Part shown: one piece after another, positions 24,758-33,204 of the stretch
How the letters are laid out: each line of letters opens with the position of its first letter
Position numbering within the stretch: position 1 is the stretch's first letter
Assembly: GCA_902598485.1 (NCBI GenBank)
Contig: CACKBU010000008.1
Location: 1 to 37,535, forward strand
Origin: an uncultured Pelagibacteraceae bacterium
GTDB lineage: Bacteria > Pseudomonadota > Alphaproteobacteria > Pelagibacterales > Pelagibacteraceae
Reading direction: 5' to 3'
Length of the DNA stretch: 37,535 nt
The notes under the pieces: generated by a model
The model's database searches: none
The model's input: only the letters and a program-made list of their open reading frames with translations
Told to the model about the DNA's origin: nothing
Translations under genes and position numbers: made by a program

Positions 24758-24785
24758 CTTATAGCAAAAGAAACTTAGAACACAA
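24758..24785 (-). promoter_or_regulatory. Candidate promoter for rpmE
   Basis: Read on the - strand: TTGTGT (24785-24780), 16 bases, then TATAAG (24763-24758). The predicted start at about 24751-24752 falls at the rpmE ATG (24750), which would make the transcript leaderless. This fits the lack of a ribosome-binding site. The element overlaps the end of the upstream gene's spacer, so rpmE, trcR, rpsU and tRNA-fMet could be expressed separately from the glycolytic operon. Confidence 0.3.
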
Positions 24786-25526
24786 TTAAAAGTTCTTCAA
24801 ATTTTCAAGCATTTTATCATTAATTGCCCCACTTGATGCTCGAATATCTATATTATTCTTATCAAATTTATTTAAATCATTAACTATCCCACCAGCCTCC
24901 TCTACCAACAAGGCTCCTGCTGCTACGTCCCAAATATTAATTTTATTTTGAAAAAAACCATCTAATCTACCTGAGGCCACATAGGCCAAGTCTAAAGCTG
25001 CACATCCGCTATATCTCATATTCAATTTGCTAAATTTGATTCCTTCATGATTACTAGAAAACAAACATTCGTCTAATAAGTTTTTATTTGATACTCGTAA
25101 TCTTTGATTATTTAAATAAGCTCCTTTATTTTTTTCTGCATAAAACATTTCATCTTTAATAGGATCATAAATTAAACCACTAATTATCTCTTTTTTGGAT
25201 TCAAGAGCCACACATATTGCAAAATGAGGAATACCGTGTAGAAAATTTGTTGTCCCATCTATCGGGTCAATAATCCAAATATTATCTTTATCTTTATTTT
25301 GAATTGAACCAATTTCTTCTGATAAAAAAGAGTAATTTTTTTTTGTTTTAGAAAGTTCTTCAATTAGAATTTTTTCTATATATTTGTCAGTTTTTGTAAC
25401 AAAATCTCGAGGTCCTTTTTTAGATACCTGTAGTTTTTCAACTTCTCCAAAATCTCTTATCACAGACTTTGAGGCTTTTTCAGCTGCTTTGATCATAATA
25501 TTTAAATTTGATGATATAGATATCAT
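24786..25526 (-). CDS. suhB: Inositol-monophosphatase family protein (SuhB-like)
   Basis: A 246-residue Mg2+-dependent phosphatase. The metal ligands are in LSEEIG (Glu70/71) and WIIDPIDGTTNFLHG (Asp87, Asp90), followed by the C-terminal WDVAAGALLVEEAGG. All three IMPase motifs are intact and the length is normal. The physiological substrate in SAR11-like cells is not evident: inositol phosphate, an adenosine bisphosphate or a rRNA-linked SuhB role are possible. It follows efp by 1 base at the end of the tkt-gap-pgk-aldolase-thiE-efp block. Confidence 0.88.
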   Translation of the reverse strand: MISISSNLNIMIKAAEKASKSVIRDFGEVEKLQVSKKGPRDFVTKTDKYIEKILIEELSKTKKNYSFLSEEIGSIQNKDKDNIWIIDPIDGTTNFLHGIPHFAICVALESKKEIISGLIYDPIKDEMFYAEKNKGAYLNNQRLRVSNKNLLDECLFSSNHEGIKFSKLNMRYSGCAALDLAYVASGRLDGFFQNKINIWDVAAGALLVEEAGGIVNDLNKFDKNNIDIRASSGAINDKMLENLKNF

Positions 25527-25527
25527 T

Positions 25528-26088
25528 TTAAATTTTTTTAATGTATTCTAAATTTCTAGTATCAACCACGATTTCATCACCTGCTTCAATGAACGGAGGA
25601 ACTTGAATGTTTAAACCATTATCAAGAGTTGCTGGTTTATAAGATGATGACACAGTTTGTCCTTTAAGCGATGCATCAGTAGTTTCAATTTTACAATTTA
25701 CTTGGTTAGGTAATTCAATTGATAAAGGGTTTTCATTATAAAAACTTACAGAAACTTGTAGATTTTCAGTTAAAAGTTTACCCTTATCACCCACAATTTC
25801 TTTTTTTATTTCTATTTGTTCAAATGTTTTTGGATCCATAAAAAAATAATTAGCTTCATCACTATAAAGATAATTGAAAGTAGTTTCCTCCAATGATGCT
25901 TTTTCTACTGTTTCGCTTGATCTAAATCTTTCATTTAACTTTGTATTTTTGTTTAAACTTTTCATTTCAACTTGAGCAAACGCACCACCTTTTCCTGGTT
26001 TTACGTGTTGGGTTTTTAAAACTTGCCATAAGTCATTCTTATATTCTAAGAGCATTCCAACTCTTATTTCTCCAGCATTAATTTTCAT
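25528..26088 (-). CDS. efp: Translation elongation factor P
   Basis: A 186-residue three-domain protein. Domain I begins MKINAGEIRVGMLLEY and ends in the modification loop HVKPGKGGAF, with Lys33 as the position modified in E. coli-type EF-P. Domain III contains LKGQTVSSSYKPATLDNGL and VPPFIEAGDEIVVDTR, the EF-P signature. It relieves ribosome stalling at polyproline. Its start shares ATGA with the thiE stop. No epmA/epmB modification genes are in this window. Confidence 0.97.
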   Translation of the reverse strand: MKINAGEIRVGMLLEYKNDLWQVLKTQHVKPGKGGAFAQVEMKSLNKNTKLNERFRSSETVEKASLEETTFNYLYSDEANYFFMDPKTFEQIEIKKEIVGDKGKLLTENLQVSVSFYNENPLSIELPNQVNCKIETTDASLKGQTVSSSYKPATLDNGLNIQVPPFIEAGDEIVVDTRNLEYIKKI

Positions 26089-26705
26089 TTTAATCTTTCT
26101 ATAGCTTTTAACGGTTTATATTTTTTATTTTTCCAAATGTAGCCTGAGATAGCTAAAAAATTCGCATTATTCAATAATAGATTTTTATAATTTACATCAT
26201 TAATTCCACCAATAGCAACTGTTGGAGTTTTTGTAAATTTTTGAACTTTATTTAAAATCTTTACAGAGGCTACATGCTTAGCTTTTTTAGTTTTAGATTG
26301 ATTAAAAGCACCAAAGGCTATGTAATCAGCTTTAGCTTTAATTGCTTTTTTTGCTAAATTCATAGAATTATGACAAGTAATTCCTATAATTTTTTTACCA
26401 AGTATTTTTTTTGCTATCTTAATATTCATATCTTTTTGACCTAGATGGCAACCATCAGCATTTAATTTTAAAGCAAGTAAAGGATCATCGTTAATTATAA
26501 ATTTTACTTTATATTTCTTACAAATATTCTTAATTTTTTTTCCAATTATAATTTTCTTTTTAAGAGAATAATTTTTAAGTCTAAGTTGAAAAAAACTTAC
26601 TTTTCCAGTTTTTAAAACTAATTTTAAATTTTTATAGAAAGAATTAGGAATTTTGTTAGGAGAAATAAGATAAATAAATTTTTTTTTACTTATTTTCAAG
26701 CTCAC
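26085..26705 (-). CDS. thiE: Thiamine-phosphate synthase
   Basis: A 206-residue TIM-barrel protein. Landmarks in order are FFQLRLKNYS (substrate-binding Gln/Arg), FIINDDPLLALKLNADGCHLGQKDM, GKKIIGITCHNS, ADYIAFGAFNQSKTKKAKH and PTVAIGGIND. These correspond to the HMP-pyrophosphate/HET-phosphate coupling enzyme ThiE in its alphaproteobacterial form. The N-terminus overlaps the aldolase gene by 20 bases. SAR11 strains are known to need an external thiamine pyrimidine precursor, which fits keeping only the coupling step. A TenI-like variant is the main alternative. Confidence 0.82.
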   Translation of the reverse strand: MSLKISKKKFIYLISPNKIPNSFYKNLKLVLKTGKVSFFQLRLKNYSLKKKIIIGKKIKNICKKYKVKFIINDDPLLALKLNADGCHLGQKDMNIKIAKKILGKKIIGITCHNSMNLAKKAIKAKADYIAFGAFNQSKTKKAKHVASVKILNKVQKFTKTPTVAIGGINDVNYKNLLLNNANFLAISGYIWKNKKYKPLKAIERLK

Positions 26706-27696
26706 TAGACCATTTTCCTTGAGTAGCTAAAGTACACATTTTAGCCCTATGATTAAAAGTAGTTTGAACTGCCTCTACATTTTTAATATCATTAGACCAA
26801 ACTTTTAAAGCACTTTGTTGAAGAGCTCTTCCATATGAATAGGTCATTATAAAATTAGTATTGTTGTTTTTGTTTATTAAATTTAAATTTTCTGTAGCCT
26901 CAATTTCAGATTGTCCTCCAGATAAAAAAGCTATTCCAGGAACTTCATTGGGTACAGAATTTTTAAGACATTCCAATGTTTTGATGGAAACTTCTTCACT
27001 AGAAATCTTATTTTCTGATAGGTTTCCAGGCAAAATCATATTTGGTTTTAATATTATCCCTGTGAGATCAACTTTGTGTAAAATTAGTTCCTCAAAACAT
27101 ATTTTAATTACTTCTGATGTTTTATTAAAACAAACTTCTGCAGAATGGTTTCCATCCATTAATACCTCAGGTTCTACTATTGGAACCATCCCGTTTTCTT
27201 GAACTAGTGCAGAGTATCTAGCAAGTGCATGAGCATTACTACTTATTGCCAGTTTGCTCGGATAATTTTCACCAATAGAATAGACGCCTCTCCATTTTGT
27301 AAATCTTGCACCAAGATCATAATATTTTTTTAATCTATCTCTAAGGCCATCTAATCCTTCTGTAACTTTTTCTTTAGGAGAATTTGCTAAATCTTTTGCA
27401 CCAGTATCAACTTTAATTCCAGGAACTGCACCTGAACTAGATATTAAATTTGGTATTGGTTCACCTGTACTCGAAATTTGATTGATGGTTTCGTCGTAAA
27501 GAATAACACCACCTATGTAATCCTTCATTCCATAGGATGAAAAAAGAATTTCTCTGAAAGAAAGCCTACTTTCTGGTGTTGATTTGACATTAACCGCTTC
27601 AAGTCTTTTTGACATAGTTCCATTGCTTTCATCAGCCGCAAGTATACCTTTACCGTTGGAAATTATTTTAAGTGCAATTTTATTTAATTCAGACAT
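26686..27696 (-). CDS. Class I fructose-bisphosphate aldolase
   Basis: A 336-residue aldolase of the eukaryote-like class I type. It opens with GKGILAADESNGTMSKRL and has DYIGGVILYDETI. Active-site residues appear in FTKWRGV (Trp135, Arg136), VEPEVL (Glu175, Glu177) and the Schiff-base strand GIILKPNM (Lys217). It ends with the flexible C-terminal arm (MCTLATQGKWSSELENK), which lacks the terminal Tyr. The reaction is reversible cleavage of fructose 1,6-bisphosphate. With pgk and gap upstream it serves lower glycolysis or gluconeogenesis. It lies 1 base after pgk. Confidence 0.93.
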   Translation of the reverse strand: MSELNKIALKIISNGKGILAADESNGTMSKRLEAVNVKSTPESRLSFREILFSSYGMKDYIGGVILYDETINQISSTGEPIPNLISSSGAVPGIKVDTGAKDLANSPKEKVTEGLDGLRDRLKKYYDLGARFTKWRGVYSIGENYPSKLAISSNAHALARYSALVQENGMVPIVEPEVLMDGNHSAEVCFNKTSEVIKICFEELILHKVDLTGIILKPNMILPGNLSENKISSEEVSIKTLECLKNSVPNEVPGIAFLSGGQSEIEATENLNLINKNNNTNFIMTYSYGRALQQSALKVWSNDIKNVEAVQTTFNHRAKMCTLATQGKWSSELENK

Positions 27697-27697
27697 T

Positions 27698-28876
27698 TTA
27701 TTTTAGTGCGGTTATACCAGGAAGGTTTTTACCTTCAAGATATTCTAAAAAAGCTCCACCTGCAGTTGAAACAAAATTAAACTCATTAACAGCTTTTAAA
27801 TTATTTAATAAAGAAACTGTGTCTCCACCACCAACTACTGAAAAAATTTTGTTTGCTTTATTTTTTTCAATTATTTTTTTTGCTATTTGAATACTTCCAT
27901 AAGCGAAATTTGGATTTTCAAAATATCCTGCTGGTCCATTCCAAAGTATAGTTTTACTGTTATCAATAATTTTTGTTATTTTATCAATAGTTTTTGGACC
28001 AATATCTAAAATCATTTCATTAGATAATACTTCTTTTAATTCTTTATTTTGAGGAGATCCATTTAAATTTTTAGATACAATCACATCTTCTGGATAGATT
28101 ATTTTACATTTTTCTTTTTTCGATTGAGAGATGATTTCTTCAACTATTTTATTACAATTTTTTTCTTTGATAGATTTTCCAACACTATTTCCAAAATATT
28201 CTATAAAATTGTTAGCCATACCGCCAACAATTATAATATTGTCAAATTTAGGAATTAAATTTTTAATGACATTAATCTTAGTTGAAATTTTAGATCCCCC
28301 AATAATACAAGTAATTGGTCTGGTAATCTCAGAAGTTATTTTATTAAGCGCATTTACTTCTAAGTCTAGCTGCAACCCAGAAAATGAGGGTAAGAATTTT
28401 GGAATTTCACGAATTGAGGCATGAGCTCTATGCGAACAAGAAAAAGCGTCATTTACATATATATCTCCAAGACTCGATAGATGTTCAGCAAACTTATTAT
28501 CATTTTGCTCTTCTTCAGAATAAAATCTAATATTTTCTAAAATAAAAATATTCTCATTATATTCGTTGAAGAAATCTTTACTTTTTATTCCTTTAATATT
28601 TTCAGTAATAAGTTTTACTTTCTTTTTTAATTTATTTTGCAATTCTGTACAAATTGGTTCCAGAGAAAGCTCTTTATCTGTTTTACCTTTTGGTCTTCCA
28701 ACATGAGATAAAATTATAATTTTAGCTTTTTCTTTTATCAAAAAATTTAATGTAGGAAGAATTTTATCGATTCTTGTTGTGTCTGTTATTTTTCCTCTAT
28801 TTATGGGAACATTTAAATCTAGTCTTAATAATATTTTTTTATTGTTTAGATTTTTTTCATTTATAATACTTCTCAT
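27698..28876 (-). CDS. pgk: Phosphoglycerate kinase
   Basis: A 392-residue cytosolic enzyme. RLDLNVPINRG lies at the N-terminus, then SHVGRPKGK, LENIRFYSEEE, NDAFSCSHRAHAS, IGGSKISTKI and the C-terminal nucleotide domain DIGPKTI, LWNGPAGYFE, SVVGGGDTVSL and STAGGAFLEYLEG. All substrate- and ATP-binding motifs are intact, at the usual length. It interconverts 1,3-bisphosphoglycerate and 3-phosphoglycerate. Its start overlaps the gap stop by one base. Confidence 0.97.
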   Translation of the reverse strand: MRSIINEKNLNNKKILLRLDLNVPINRGKITDTTRIDKILPTLNFLIKEKAKIIILSHVGRPKGKTDKELSLEPICTELQNKLKKKVKLITENIKGIKSKDFFNEYNENIFILENIRFYSEEEQNDNKFAEHLSSLGDIYVNDAFSCSHRAHASIREIPKFLPSFSGLQLDLEVNALNKITSEITRPITCIIGGSKISTKINVIKNLIPKFDNIIIVGGMANNFIEYFGNSVGKSIKEKNCNKIVEEIISQSKKEKCKIIYPEDVIVSKNLNGSPQNKELKEVLSNEMILDIGPKTIDKITKIIDNSKTILWNGPAGYFENPNFAYGSIQIAKKIIEKNKANKIFSVVGGGDTVSLLNNLKAVNEFNFVSTAGGAFLEYLEGKNLPGITALK

Positions 28877-29883
28877 TAAGAGATTTTATGCAAAGTTTCA
28901 GCGATATCACACATTCGATTAGAAAAGCCCCATTCATTATCATACCAGGCTGATATTTTACCCATATTACTTCCAACCACATTTGTTAAAGAGGCATCTA
29001 CTATTGCAGAAGCAGGATGATGATTAAAATCTATAGATACTAATTTTTCATGAGTAACATCTAAGATATTTTTTAATTTATTTTTTGATGCTTCTTCAAA
29101 GGCATCATTAATTTTTTTTATACTAATATCTTTTTTTGTACAAAAAACTAATTCAACAAGCGAAACATTAGGAGTTGGCACTCTCATAGCAACACCTTCT
29201 AGTTTTCCTTTGAGGTTTGGTATTATTTCTCCTATTGCTTTCGAAGCTCCTGTTGAGGTAGGAACTATTGATTGACTCGCTGATCTTGCTCTTCTTGGAT
29301 CTTTGTGCGAATTATCTAAAATTCTCTGATCACTAGTAAACGCATGAATCGTAGTCATAAAACCTTTTTCAATTTCAAATTTTTCATTAAGAACATTGGT
29401 TACTGGTGCTAGACAATTAGTTGTGCACGAAGCTGCAGAAATTATTTTATCTTCTTTAGTAATCATATTTTCATTAACACCAAATACTATTGTTTTATCA
29501 GCATTTTTACATGGAGCAGAAACGATTACTTTTTTTGCACCATTTTTTATATGAGGAAGAAGTTTTTCTTTCGAATTAAATTTTCCAGTACATTCGAAAA
29601 CATAATCAACATCATGTTTTTTCCAATTTATGTCTTCAATTTTTGTTTCTTGAGAAAATGTAATTTTATTTTTATTAATTATTAAATGATTTGGATCATA
29701 ATCTAAATCAGCATTTAATTTTCCATGTATAGAATCATATTTGATTAATTTAGATGTAGTTTCTGAATTTGACCTATTGTTTAAATGATTAATTTTTAAA
29801 TTTTTATTTTTACTTTCGACAATTGATCTAACAACCATACGACCAATCCGTCCCATTCCATTAATTCCAATTTTAATTGTCAT
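28876..29883 (-). CDS. gap: Glyceraldehyde-3-phosphate dehydrogenase
   Basis: A 335-residue enzyme. The Rossmann motif GINGMGRIGRMVVRS is followed by the catalytic SAASCTTNCLAP (Cys153) and TTIHAFTSDQ (His180), then RRARSASQSIVPTSTGASK and the C-terminal WYDNEWGFSNRMCD. Unusual: the end of the second strand reads INHLNN, with His33 where most NAD-dependent GAPDHs have the ribose-binding Asp (INDL). This may loosen the preference for NAD over NADP. It lies 1 base after tkt, in the same transcript as pgk. Confidence 0.96.
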   Translation of the reverse strand: MTIKIGINGMGRIGRMVVRSIVESKNKNLKINHLNNRSNSETTSKLIKYDSIHGKLNADLDYDPNHLIINKNKITFSQETKIEDINWKKHDVDYVFECTGKFNSKEKLLPHIKNGAKKVIVSAPCKNADKTIVFGVNENMITKEDKIISAASCTTNCLAPVTNVLNEKFEIEKGFMTTIHAFTSDQRILDNSHKDPRRARSASQSIVPTSTGASKAIGEIIPNLKGKLEGVAMRVPTPNVSLVELVFCTKKDISIKKINDAFEEASKNKLKNILDVTHEKLVSIDFNHHPASAIVDASLTNVVGSNMGKISAWYDNEWGFSNRMCDIAETLHKIS

Positions 29884-29884
29884 T

Positions 29885-31843
29885 TTATTTATTTAATAAT
29901 TTTTTAGTGATATTTTTAATGTTTGTACTCTCTAGTCCAAAATATTTATAAATATCTTTATAGGGTGCACTTTTTCCGAATTCATCAATTCCAAAAGTAA
30001 TACCGTTATCACCTACATATTTTTTCCAACAATCGCTTGATCCAGCTTCGATTGATATTTTAAATTTTGTTTCTTCTAAAATTTTATTTTTATAAGATTT
30101 TGATTGTAATTCAAAAAGTTCCATACAAGGCATTGATATCACTTTGGAATATATTTTATCTTTGGCTAATTTATGGCTAACCTCTAACGCTAGATTAACT
30201 TCAGATCCACTTGCTAATATTGTTAGATTAATTTTTTTATTTGTTCTTAGAAGCTCATAAGCACCTAATGAGCAGAAGTTTTTATTTGGGTATATTTTTC
30301 TTACTGGATTTAAATTTTGTCTTGTCAAAGATAGAACGCTAGGTGTTTTTGAGCTTTTTAATGCATGTTCCCAACACTCGATAGTTTCAATTCTGTCTGC
30401 AGGTCTGAATACATTTAGGTTGGGTATAGCACGTAAGCCTGAAAGCTGTTCTATAGGTTGATGGGTAGGACCATCTTCTCCGAGCCCAATAGAGTCATGT
30501 GTCATTACATAAATGACCCTTTTTTTCATTAAGGCAGACAATCTGATTGAAGGTTTGCAATAATCAGAAAATATTAAAAAAGTACCTCCATAAGGAATTA
30601 GATTACTGTGAAGTGCGATACCATTCATAACCCCACTCATTGCGTGTTCTCTCACTCCGTAGTGAATGTAGTCACCAGTAAAATCTCCAGGTTTAATTAT
30701 TTTATGGTTTTTAGTTTTTGTATTGTTTGATCCTGCTAAATCAGCAGAGCCACCAATTAAATTATTTTTTTGTTTTGTTAATGCATTCAATGTCATTTCT
30801 GAACATTTTCTAGTAGCTAAACTTTTTGGCTCCTTTATTGCATTGTCTTTTTCTTTCTTAAGCACCGAAGTAAAGTTATTTTTTAAAGTTTGATTAAATT
30901 TTATTTTTTTTCTTTTATATGCTTTGTTCCATTTTTTTTCTAAAATTCCACCTCTTAGACCAATTTTTCTCCATTCATTTAAAATTTTATTTGGGATATC
31001 AAAAGGTTTGTTTTTCCAATTTAAGGCTTTTCTTACAAGCTTGATTTCATCTACTCCCAATGGACTTCCATGAGAAGATGCTTTTCCTGATTTATTCGGT
31101 GAACCATATCCAATCTTTGTTTTACAAGAAATCACAGTAGGTTTTTTAGCTTTTTGTACTTTTTTTAGTGCTTTAAAAATTTCTTTTTCATTATGACCGT
31201 TGATAGAAATATAATCCCAACCATATCCTTCAAATCTTTTTTTAAAATTATCTGAAACCGCGAGATTTGTTGGACCATCAATTGAAATTGAATTGTTATC
31301 AAATAGCATAACTAAATTTTTAAGTTTTAAATGTCCCGCTAAACTCATCGATTCATGACTTATTCCTTCCATTAAGCATCCATCTCCAGCTAAAACATAA
31401 GTTTTGTGATTAATTAAATCTTTACCAAATTTATTTTTTAAAATTTCTTCAGCTATTGCAAAACCAACTGCATTAGATATACCTTGTCCAAGAGGACCTG
31501 TTGTAGTTTCAATACCTGTTTTCGGATGATATTCAGGATGTCCAGCACAAATAGAATTTAACTGCCTAAATTTTTTAATATTATTAATCGATATACTTTT
31601 ATATCCAGTTAGGTAAAGCAAAGAATATAAAAGCATAGAACCATGACCGGCAGATAAAACAAATCTATCTCTATTTAACCAATCTGGATTCTTTGGATTA
31701 AATCTTAAAAAATTTTTGAATAACACTGTTGCAACATCTGCCATACCCATTGGCATTCCTGGGTGACCTGAATTTGCTTTTTGAACAGCATCAATTGATA
31801 AAAATCTGATGCAATTAGCTAAATCATTGTGTAGTTTGCTCAA
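29885..31843 (-). CDS. tkt: Transketolase
   Basis: A 652-residue thiamine-diphosphate enzyme. The N-terminal ANSGHPGMPMGMADV, RDRFVLSAGHGSML and LAGDGCLMEGISHES segments (ThDP-Mg motif GDG...N) come first. The Pyr domain has HYGVREHAMSGVMNGIA, with the catalytic Glu, and DSIGLGEDGPTHQPIEQL. The C-terminal domain includes ILASGSEVNLAL. The length is normal. The start is TTG at 31843, preceded by AGGA at a suitable distance, with no better ATG. It is the first gene of the long - strand block, divergent from the DUF4164 gene across 53 bases. It works with the transaldolase at 22892-23590. Confidence 0.96.
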   Translation of the reverse strand: MSKLHNDLANCIRFLSIDAVQKANSGHPGMPMGMADVATVLFKNFLRFNPKNPDWLNRDRFVLSAGHGSMLLYSLLYLTGYKSISINNIKKFRQLNSICAGHPEYHPKTGIETTTGPLGQGISNAVGFAIAEEILKNKFGKDLINHKTYVLAGDGCLMEGISHESMSLAGHLKLKNLVMLFDNNSISIDGPTNLAVSDNFKKRFEGYGWDYISINGHNEKEIFKALKKVQKAKKPTVISCKTKIGYGSPNKSGKASSHGSPLGVDEIKLVRKALNWKNKPFDIPNKILNEWRKIGLRGGILEKKWNKAYKRKKIKFNQTLKNNFTSVLKKEKDNAIKEPKSLATRKCSEMTLNALTKQKNNLIGGSADLAGSNNTKTKNHKIIKPGDFTGDYIHYGVREHAMSGVMNGIALHSNLIPYGGTFLIFSDYCKPSIRLSALMKKRVIYVMTHDSIGLGEDGPTHQPIEQLSGLRAIPNLNVFRPADRIETIECWEHALKSSKTPSVLSLTRQNLNPVRKIYPNKNFCSLGAYELLRTNKKINLTILASGSEVNLALEVSHKLAKDKIYSKVISMPCMELFELQSKSYKNKILEETKFKISIEAGSSDCWKKYVGDNGITFGIDEFGKSAPYKDIYKYFGLESTNIKNITKKLLNK

Positions 31844-31896
31844 AATTATCCTGACTAGACTAAGAAGAATCTATTTAATAATATAAACATATATAT
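31844..31896. promoter_or_regulatory. Divergent promoter region tkt / coiled-coil-zapA operon
   Basis: These 53 bases separate two divergent start codons and must serve both the carbon-metabolism block and the division/Tol block, unless promoters lie inside coding DNA. AGGA precedes the tkt TTG on the - strand. A TA-alternating stretch (about 31886-31897) could supply a -10 in either direction. No clear -35 or operator can be named. Confidence 0.3.
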
Positions 31897-32220
31897 ATGA
31901 ATTCTATAAACGAAAAAGAAAAAAAATTAAATATTGCATTAGAGGAATTAAAAAATTTAGATATAACAAATCCTGAACTACAAAAAAATATCGAAAATTT
32001 AAGCACAAAAAAAAATCAATTAGAAATTGAAAAAACACAGATTGAAGAAAAATATAAAACATTGCTCGAGGAACATGAAAATCTGTCAAAAAAACTTGAG
32101 GATTTAAAAAACAAAGAAAGGTTGGAAGAAAGAAAACAAATTGAATTTTCTGAAAAAATTGATGAACTTAATCAAGAAACTGACACACTATTGGATGAAA
32201 TAGATAAATGGCAAATGTAA
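31897..32220 (+). CDS. DUF4164-like coiled-coil protein
   Basis: A 107-residue, almost wholly charged helical protein. Long Glu/Lys/Leu heptads run from residue 3 to about 95, with no membrane segment or signal peptide. In alphaproteobacteria a small coiled-coil (DUF4164) gene commonly precedes zapA, as here. Its end overlaps the zapA start by 13 bases, suggesting translational coupling. A role at the division site with ZapA is inferred from position only. Confidence 0.65.
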   Translation: MNSINEKEKKLNIALEELKNLDITNPELQKNIENLSTKKNQLEIEKTQIEEKYKTLLEEHENLSKKLEDLKNKERLEERKQIEFSEKIDELNQETDTLLDEIDKWQM

Positions 32221-32654
32221 GTATAAAATTTAACAACAAAGAGTTTTTGCTCGCTTGTGAAGATGGACAAGAGGAGCACCTAGAAGAATTGTTAATTCAG
32301 ATTAATAAAAAGTTTAATAATTTAAAAAATGATTTGGGAAATCTAGGTGAAAATAAATTATTATTAATTACAGCTGTAAAAATAATGGATGAATATTACG
32401 AAACTAAGAAAAAAGTAGATCAAAAAAAAGAAGAATTAAAAGATCTATCAAAAAAATTTAAAGAACTAAAATCTCTAATTTATGATTATAGGGATACAAA
32501 AGAATCTGAAATTGAAAAACTAAATCTTGATCATGAAAATTTAAAACAAGAAATTGACTATAATCAAAAAAAATACGAAAATTTAATTGATGAAGCTGCT
32601 GATCAAATATCAAATTTTGTAAAAAAAGCAAAATTAGAAAATATTTCAAAGTAG
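32208..32654 (+). CDS. zapA: Cell division protein ZapA
   Basis: A 148-residue protein. The N-terminal ZapA head (ANVSIKFNNKEFLLACEDGQ, EEHLEELLIQINKKF, ENKLLLITAVKIMDEYYE) is followed by an extended coiled coil from about 60 to 140. The tail is longer than in E. coli ZapA (about 109 residues). ZapA bundles FtsZ filaments at the septum. It ends 4 bases before the folate cyclo-ligase gene, the usual neighbour. In many proteobacteria a 6S RNA gene lies between the two, but there is no space for it here. Confidence 0.85.
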   Translation: MANVSIKFNNKEFLLACEDGQEEHLEELLIQINKKFNNLKNDLGNLGENKLLLITAVKIMDEYYETKKKVDQKKEELKDLSKKFKELKSLIYDYRDTKESEIEKLNLDHENLKQEIDYNQKKYENLIDEAADQISNFVKKAKLENISK

Positions 32655-32658
32655 GTCT

Positions 32659-33204
32659 GTGAGTAAATCTAAACTAAGAAGTAAAATTTTAAATCTTAGA
32701 AAAAAAAATTCGAATAAAAAACTTAGTCTCAATCCTTACAGAATTTATCGATTTTTAAAAAAAAATAAAATTAATTTCAAAAATGTAGGAGGGTATTACC
32801 CTTGTAATTATGAGATTGAAGACTTGGATACGCTTTATTTTTTAAGAAACAAAAGGGCAAATATTTCCTTACCAATAATTAGAGAAAATAACCAAATGGA
32901 TTTTTTTGAATGGACAAATAAAAATCCTTTAAAAATTAATAAGTATGGAATTGCTGAGCCAACTTTAGGAAAGAAAATTTACCCAGATATAATATTTGTT
33001 CCTTTAGTAGCTTATGATGATGATTTGAATAGATTAGGTTATGGTGGAGGATTTTATGATCGTTATTTAGAAAAAGTATCTAAAATTAAAAAAATATTTA
33101 AAATTGGATTAGGATTTTCATACCAGGAGATAAAAAAAATACCTATCAAGAAGCATGATAAGAAACTTGATTTAATAATAACCGAGAAAAAAATTATACA
33201 ATGA
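32659..33204 (+). CDS. 5-formyltetrahydrofolate cyclo-ligase
   Basis: A 181-residue protein of the YgfA/MTHFS family. A basic N-terminal segment (KSKLRSKILNLRKKNSNKK) for ATP binding is followed by VGGYYPCNYEIE, LPIIRENNQMDFFEW and the signature PLVAYDDDLNRLGYGGGFYDRYL. The start is GTG at 32659, 4 bases after the zapA stop, with no ATG nearby. It recycles 5-formyl-THF to 5,10-methenyl-THF with ATP. It ends in an ATGA overlap with the next gene. Confidence 0.92.
   Translation: MSKSKLRSKILNLRKKNSNKKLSLNPYRIYRFLKKNKINFKNVGGYYPCNYEIEDLDTLYFLRNKRANISLPIIRENNQMDFFEWTNKNPLKINKYGIAEPTLGKKIYPDIIFVPLVAYDDDLNRLGYGGGFYDRYLEKVSKIKKIFKIGLGFSYQEIKKIPIKKHDKKLDLIITEKKIIQ

Noticed and set aside
26861..28424. 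Antisense frames of about 70-113 residues across the aldolase and pgk genes
   Set aside because: They are mirror frames of strongly conserved enzymes without recognisable domains or start signals.
32650..32662. Expected 6S RNA (ssrS) site between zapA and the folate cyclo-ligase gene
   Set aside because: The two genes are only 4 bases apart, so there is no space for an approximately 160-180 base RNA. If present, 6S RNA lies elsewhere.
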